Below are positions 4,907 through 7,509 of a stretch of DNA of 7,509 nt, piece after piece. The notes below the pieces were generated by a model. The model was not told where the DNA came from, searched no databases, and worked only from the letters and a program-made list of their open reading frames with translations. Every line of letters begins with the position of its first letter. Within the stretch, counting starts at the first letter, position 1. The position numbers were made by a program, and so were the translations under genes. This stretch comes from Pseudomonadales bacterium (GTDB taxonomy: Bacteria > Pseudomonadota > Gammaproteobacteria > Pseudomonadales > IMCC2047), in the NCBI GenBank assembly GCA_021736745.1, contig JAIPFG010000154.1:1-7509 (forward strand). Reading direction: 5' to 3'.

Positions 4907-5578
4907 ATGAATGAGACCAGCGGTATTTCAACGCAATCCATCATCGATCAGGTGAACCAGCGTTCACAAGCGGATAAAAGCGATGGCGGCGAGTCAGACT
5001 TTCTAAAATTACTGGTGGCACAACTGAACAACCAAAATCCTCTGTCGCCACAGGATAACGGTGAATTCCTGTCACAACTCGCTCAGTTCAGCACGGTTGA
5101 AGGGGTGGAGAAACTGAATCTGACAATGGAAAAGTTCAGTTCCAGCATGTTATCAAGTCAGGCGTTACAGGCCACTGCTTTGGTTGGGCGTAGCGTATTA
5201 ATCCCTGGCGATATTGGCCGCCTTAATTCCGGAATGGCGCTCACCGGAGTGGTTGAGTTGCCTGCCAGTACGGGGAATCTGAAGCTCGATATTTATAACG
5301 AATCAGGTGAGCTGGTCCGACAGTTACCCTTGGGTGCCCATGGTGAGGGTAACGTTAAATTCAGTTGGGATGGTATTGGTTCCAACGGTTTAGCGATGCC
5401 TTCCGGCTATTATCGAGTGATCGCAAACGCTGACTATGGTGATCAGTCCGAGCAACTTCCAACGGGAGTCAACGCCAATGTTGACAGCGTTACGATGGGA
5501 CAGTCGGGTGGGGTCATCCTTAATCTTGAAGGGGCGCTGGGTTCTGTGGCGCTGAATGACATTTTGCAAATTAACTAA
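4907..5578 (+). CDS. flgD: FlgD hook-capping (hook assembly scaffold) protein
   Basis: FlgD forms the temporary cap at the tip of the growing hook, where it directs FlgE polymerisation and is later replaced by FlgK. The 223-residue product matches the family length. The conserved N-terminal region runs from DFLKLLVAQLNNQNPLSPQD (31-50) through EFLSQLAQFSTVEGVEKLN (53-71). A central/C-terminal beta part follows, with a Tudor-like portion and an Ig-like FlgD domain containing FSWDGIGSNGLAMPSGYYR (152-170), the best-conserved C-terminal stretch. AAGGA lies about 7 bases before the ATG. flgE follows after 23 bases. The protein is exported without a cleaved signal. Nothing in it is unusual. Confidence 0.96.
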   Translation: MNETSGISTQSIIDQVNQRSQADKSDGGESDFLKLLVAQLNNQNPLSPQDNGEFLSQLAQFSTVEGVEKLNLTMEKFSSSMLSSQALQATALVGRSVLIPGDIGRLNSGMALTGVVELPASTGNLKLDIYNESGELVRQLPLGAHGEGNVKFSWDGIGSNGLAMPSGYYRVIANADYGDQSEQLPTGVNANVDSVTMGQSGGVILNLEGALGSVALNDILQIN

Positions 5579-5601
5579 TGGTTAAACAATAGGAGAATAT
5601 C

Positions 5602-6900
5602 ATGGCATTTAATACCGCAATCTCAGGTTTACGAGCCGCCAGCTCCGATCTCAATGTAATAGGTAACAATATCGCGAATGCGAGCACCACCGGATTTAAA
5701 GGGTCTGTTGCAGAGTTCGCTGATGTTTATGCATCCTCCGTGGTGGGCGGGGGTGGAAATTCTGTCGGCAGTGGGGTTTTGTTAGCGGATGTGGCGCAGC
5801 AATTCAGCCAGGGAAATATTTCCTTTACCAATAATGCATTGGACTTGGCGATTAACGGTACCGGGTTTTTTATCACCAGCGCACAGGGCGAAAAGGGTTA
5901 TACCCGGTCTGGACTGTTTAGCCTGGATCGTGATGGATTTATCGTCAACAATAGTGGCGCTAATTTGCAGGGATTTTTGACCACCGGGTCAGGTGGTTTG
6001 GATAGTGATCTGTCGAACCTGCAGATTCAGACCGGAAACCTTGAACCGATCCGTACCACGGAAATCAAAAGTTTGCTCAATCTGGACGCCTCCGCTTTAC
6101 CTCCGGCCACTACTCCTTTCGATGCTCAAAATACCGATACCTTTAATAATTCGACTTCCGTCAGTGTATTTGATAGCCAAGGCAACTCGCACGTGATGAC
6201 GCAATATTTTGTAAAAGAGGCAGCTTTAAACACCTGGACCATGCATGTCAAAATTGATGATGAGGATGTTGGGGCCGGCTCGCCGGCAACACTGCAGTCA
6301 TACACCCTCGTGTTTAATGACGACGGGACGTTGAGTACCACCCAACCATTAGCGGCCGTGACTAACTGGACGCCAGTTAATGAGAGTGGCAACCCTAATG
6401 GTTCCGCCGTCGGAGATGCAGCATTAACTTCCTTTCCGTTTCCAGATCCGCTGACAAGTTCTAACTTTGTCATCAATTTGACGGGCACAACTCAGTTCGG
6501 GGGCTCTTTTTCAGTCAATGACCTGACGCAAAACGGTTTTGCGCAAGGGCGTTTAGCCGGGATTGATATTGCTTCAGATGGTTCATTATTTGCTCGTTAT
6601 ACCAACGGCCAGTCGCGTAGTTTGGGTAAAGTGGCGCTCGCTGCCTTTAATAATGAGCAAGGACTATCTCCTCAGGGTAACTCAGCGTGGGCGGAAACCT
6701 TTGAGTCAGGCTCGCCAAAGGTAGGAGTGCCTGCAACGGCGGCATTAGGGGTGATTCAGTCCGGCGCACTGGAAGATTCTAACGTTGAGTTGTCTGAAGA
6801 ACTGGTGGCTCTGATTGTTGCTCAGCGCAACTTCCAGGCTAATGCAAAAACGATTGAGACGGAATCTGCGGTAACGCAATCGATCATCAGTCTTCGCTAG
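5602..6900 (+). CDS. flgE: FlgE flagellar hook protein
   Basis: FlgE polymerises into the flexible hook that links the rod to the filament. The 432-residue protein is within the family range (about 400-460). The N-terminal D0 helix and rod/hook signature are clear: AISGLRAASSDLNVIGNNIA (6-25) and NASTTGFKGSVAEF (26-39). FlgE-type beta domains follow: LDLAINGTGFF (80-90), GYTRSGLFSLDRDGF (99-113) and the FlgE D2 segment SVFDSQGNSHVMTQYF (188-203). The C-terminal D0/D1 helix has GALEDSNVELSEEL (388-401), then RNFQANAKTIETESA (409-423). The variable outer region (about 160-310) is rich in Thr, Ser, Asn and Asp. AGGAG precedes the ATG at good distance. Short open frames within it on both strands are shadows. 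Confidence 0.97.
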   Translation: MAFNTAISGLRAASSDLNVIGNNIANASTTGFKGSVAEFADVYASSVVGGGGNSVGSGVLLADVAQQFSQGNISFTNNALDLAINGTGFFITSAQGEKGYTRSGLFSLDRDGFIVNNSGANLQGFLTTGSGGLDSDLSNLQIQTGNLEPIRTTEIKSLLNLDASALPPATTPFDAQNTDTFNNSTSVSVFDSQGNSHVMTQYFVKEAALNTWTMHVKIDDEDVGAGSPATLQSYTLVFNDDGTLSTTQPLAAVTNWTPVNESGNPNGSAVGDAALTSFPFPDPLTSSNFVINLTGTTQFGGSFSVNDLTQNGFAQGRLAGIDIASDGSLFARYTNGQSRSLGKVALAAFNNEQGLSPQGNSAWAETFESGSPKVGVPATAALGVIQSGALEDSNVELSEELVALIVAQRNFQANAKTIETESAVTQSIISLR

Positions 6901-6943
6901 TTATTACGTTCCATAATTCTTTACCACTGAGGATTGAGTTTAA

Positions 6944-7509
6944 ATGGATAAATCACTCTACGTTGCGATGACCGGTGCCGCGCAAAATATGCTGGCCACG
7001 GCCGTTCATGCGAATAATCTGGCGAATGTCTCGACTACGGGATTTCGTGCCGATTTTGCCCAGGCAAAAGCAATGCCGGTGTTTGGTGAGACTTTCCCCA
7101 GTCGGGTTTATGCGTTAACGGAAACGCCCGCAACGGATCTGGCTCCAGGGACTTTGCAGCAAAGTGGTCGTGACCTGGATGTGGCGATTAACGGGGAGGG
7201 CTGGATTGCGGTACAGGCGCCAGATGGGTCTGAAGCCTACACCCGCGCGGGAGATTTGCAAATTGATACAAGTGGATTGCTGCGTACCGGCAGTGGCTTG
7301 CCGGTCATAGGCAATGGCGCGCCTATTTCATTACCCCCTGCCCAGTCCGTCAATATTGGCGTTGACGGTACTATTTCTGTTAGGCCCCTGGGTGCTGGGG
7401 CCCAGGAAATTGCCGAGGTGGATAGAATCAAGCTGGTTAAGCCGGAACCGGGGCAATTGTCCAAAGGGGTGGATGGCTTGATGCATAGCCGTGATGGCGC
7501 GCCATTACT
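6944..7509 (+). CDS. flgF: FlgF rod protein, N-terminal 188 residues (3' end outside window)
   Basis: FlgF is a rod subunit that sits between the FlgB/FlgC part and the distal rod protein FlgG. The frame opens at ATG 6944, with TGAGGA (6928-6933) 10 bases upstream, and stays open to the window edge for 188 codons of an expected ~245-250. It begins MDKSLYVAMTGAAQNMLATA, typical of FlgF, followed by the rod signature NNLANVSTTGFRADF (24-38). Further matches are LDVAINGEGWIAVQ (78-91), EAYTRAGD (97-104), LLRTGSGLPVIGNG (112-125) and VDGTISVRPLG (140-150). The MDK start and DVAINGEGW core distinguish FlgF from FlgG. It lies 43 bases after flgE, and the operon presumably continues to flgG, flgH, flgI and beyond. 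A minus-strand open frame inside it (7237-7464) is a shadow. Confidence 0.96.
   Translation, partial: MDKSLYVAMTGAAQNMLATAVHANNLANVSTTGFRADFAQAKAMPVFGETFPSRVYALTETPATDLAPGTLQQSGRDLDVAINGEGWIAVQAPDGSEAYTRAGDLQIDTSGLLRTGSGLPVIGNGAPISLPPAQSVNIGVDGTISVRPLGAGAQEIAEVDRIKLVKPEPGQLSKGVDGLMHSRDGAPL

Noticed and set aside
6126..6488. 120-codon minus-strand open frame within flgE
   Set aside because: It is antisense to the variable region of flgE, whose own frame is strongly supported at both ends.

Overview
The window is part of a polar-type flagellar gene cluster from a gammaproteobacterium. The protein sequences and gene order (flgZ-flgN-flgM-flgA on one strand, flgBCDEF on the other) resemble Pseudomonas and its marine relatives (Marinobacter, Saccharophagus/Teredinibacter and similar). 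An NhaD-type Na+/H+ antiporter at the left edge fits a marine, halophilic or alkaline-tolerant organism. I cannot name the species from sequence alone.

Layout. Bases 1-942 are the 3' part of nhaD (+), cut by the window edge. It converges, with a 20-base gap, on a leftward block: a PilZ-domain flagellar brake gene (flgZ, 963-1715), the export chaperone gene flgN (1826-2305), the anti-sigma-28 gene flgM (2363-2668) and the P-ring chaperone gene flgA (2822-3553). A 424-base divergent intergenic region (3554-3977) separates flgA from the rightward operon flgB, flgC, flgD, flgE and flgF (3978 to the window end; flgF is cut by the edge). The rightward operon encodes the proximal rod (FlgB, FlgC, FlgF), the hook cap (FlgD) and the hook (FlgE).

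Regulation read from the DNA follows the known flagellar hierarchy. A near-consensus sigma-54 promoter (3885-3900) precedes flgB, placing rod and hook in the middle class. A near-consensus sigma-28 promoter (2700-2726, minus strand) precedes flgM, so the anti-sigma factor is under the sigma factor it inhibits. flgZ has a possible sigma-70-like promoter of its own. FleQ-box-like sequences lie in the flgA-flgB gap.

The genes themselves are orthodox and I see no new multi-gene system. The least explained stretch is 3554-3977. The chemotaxis genes cheV and cheR, which lie between flgA and flgB in Pseudomonas and Vibrio, are missing. In their place is a segment bounded by two inverted copies of a ~21-base sequence (3610-3630 and 3802-3823), one of which resembles a FleQ box. 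It may be paired operators for the divergent genes or the scar of a small mobile element.
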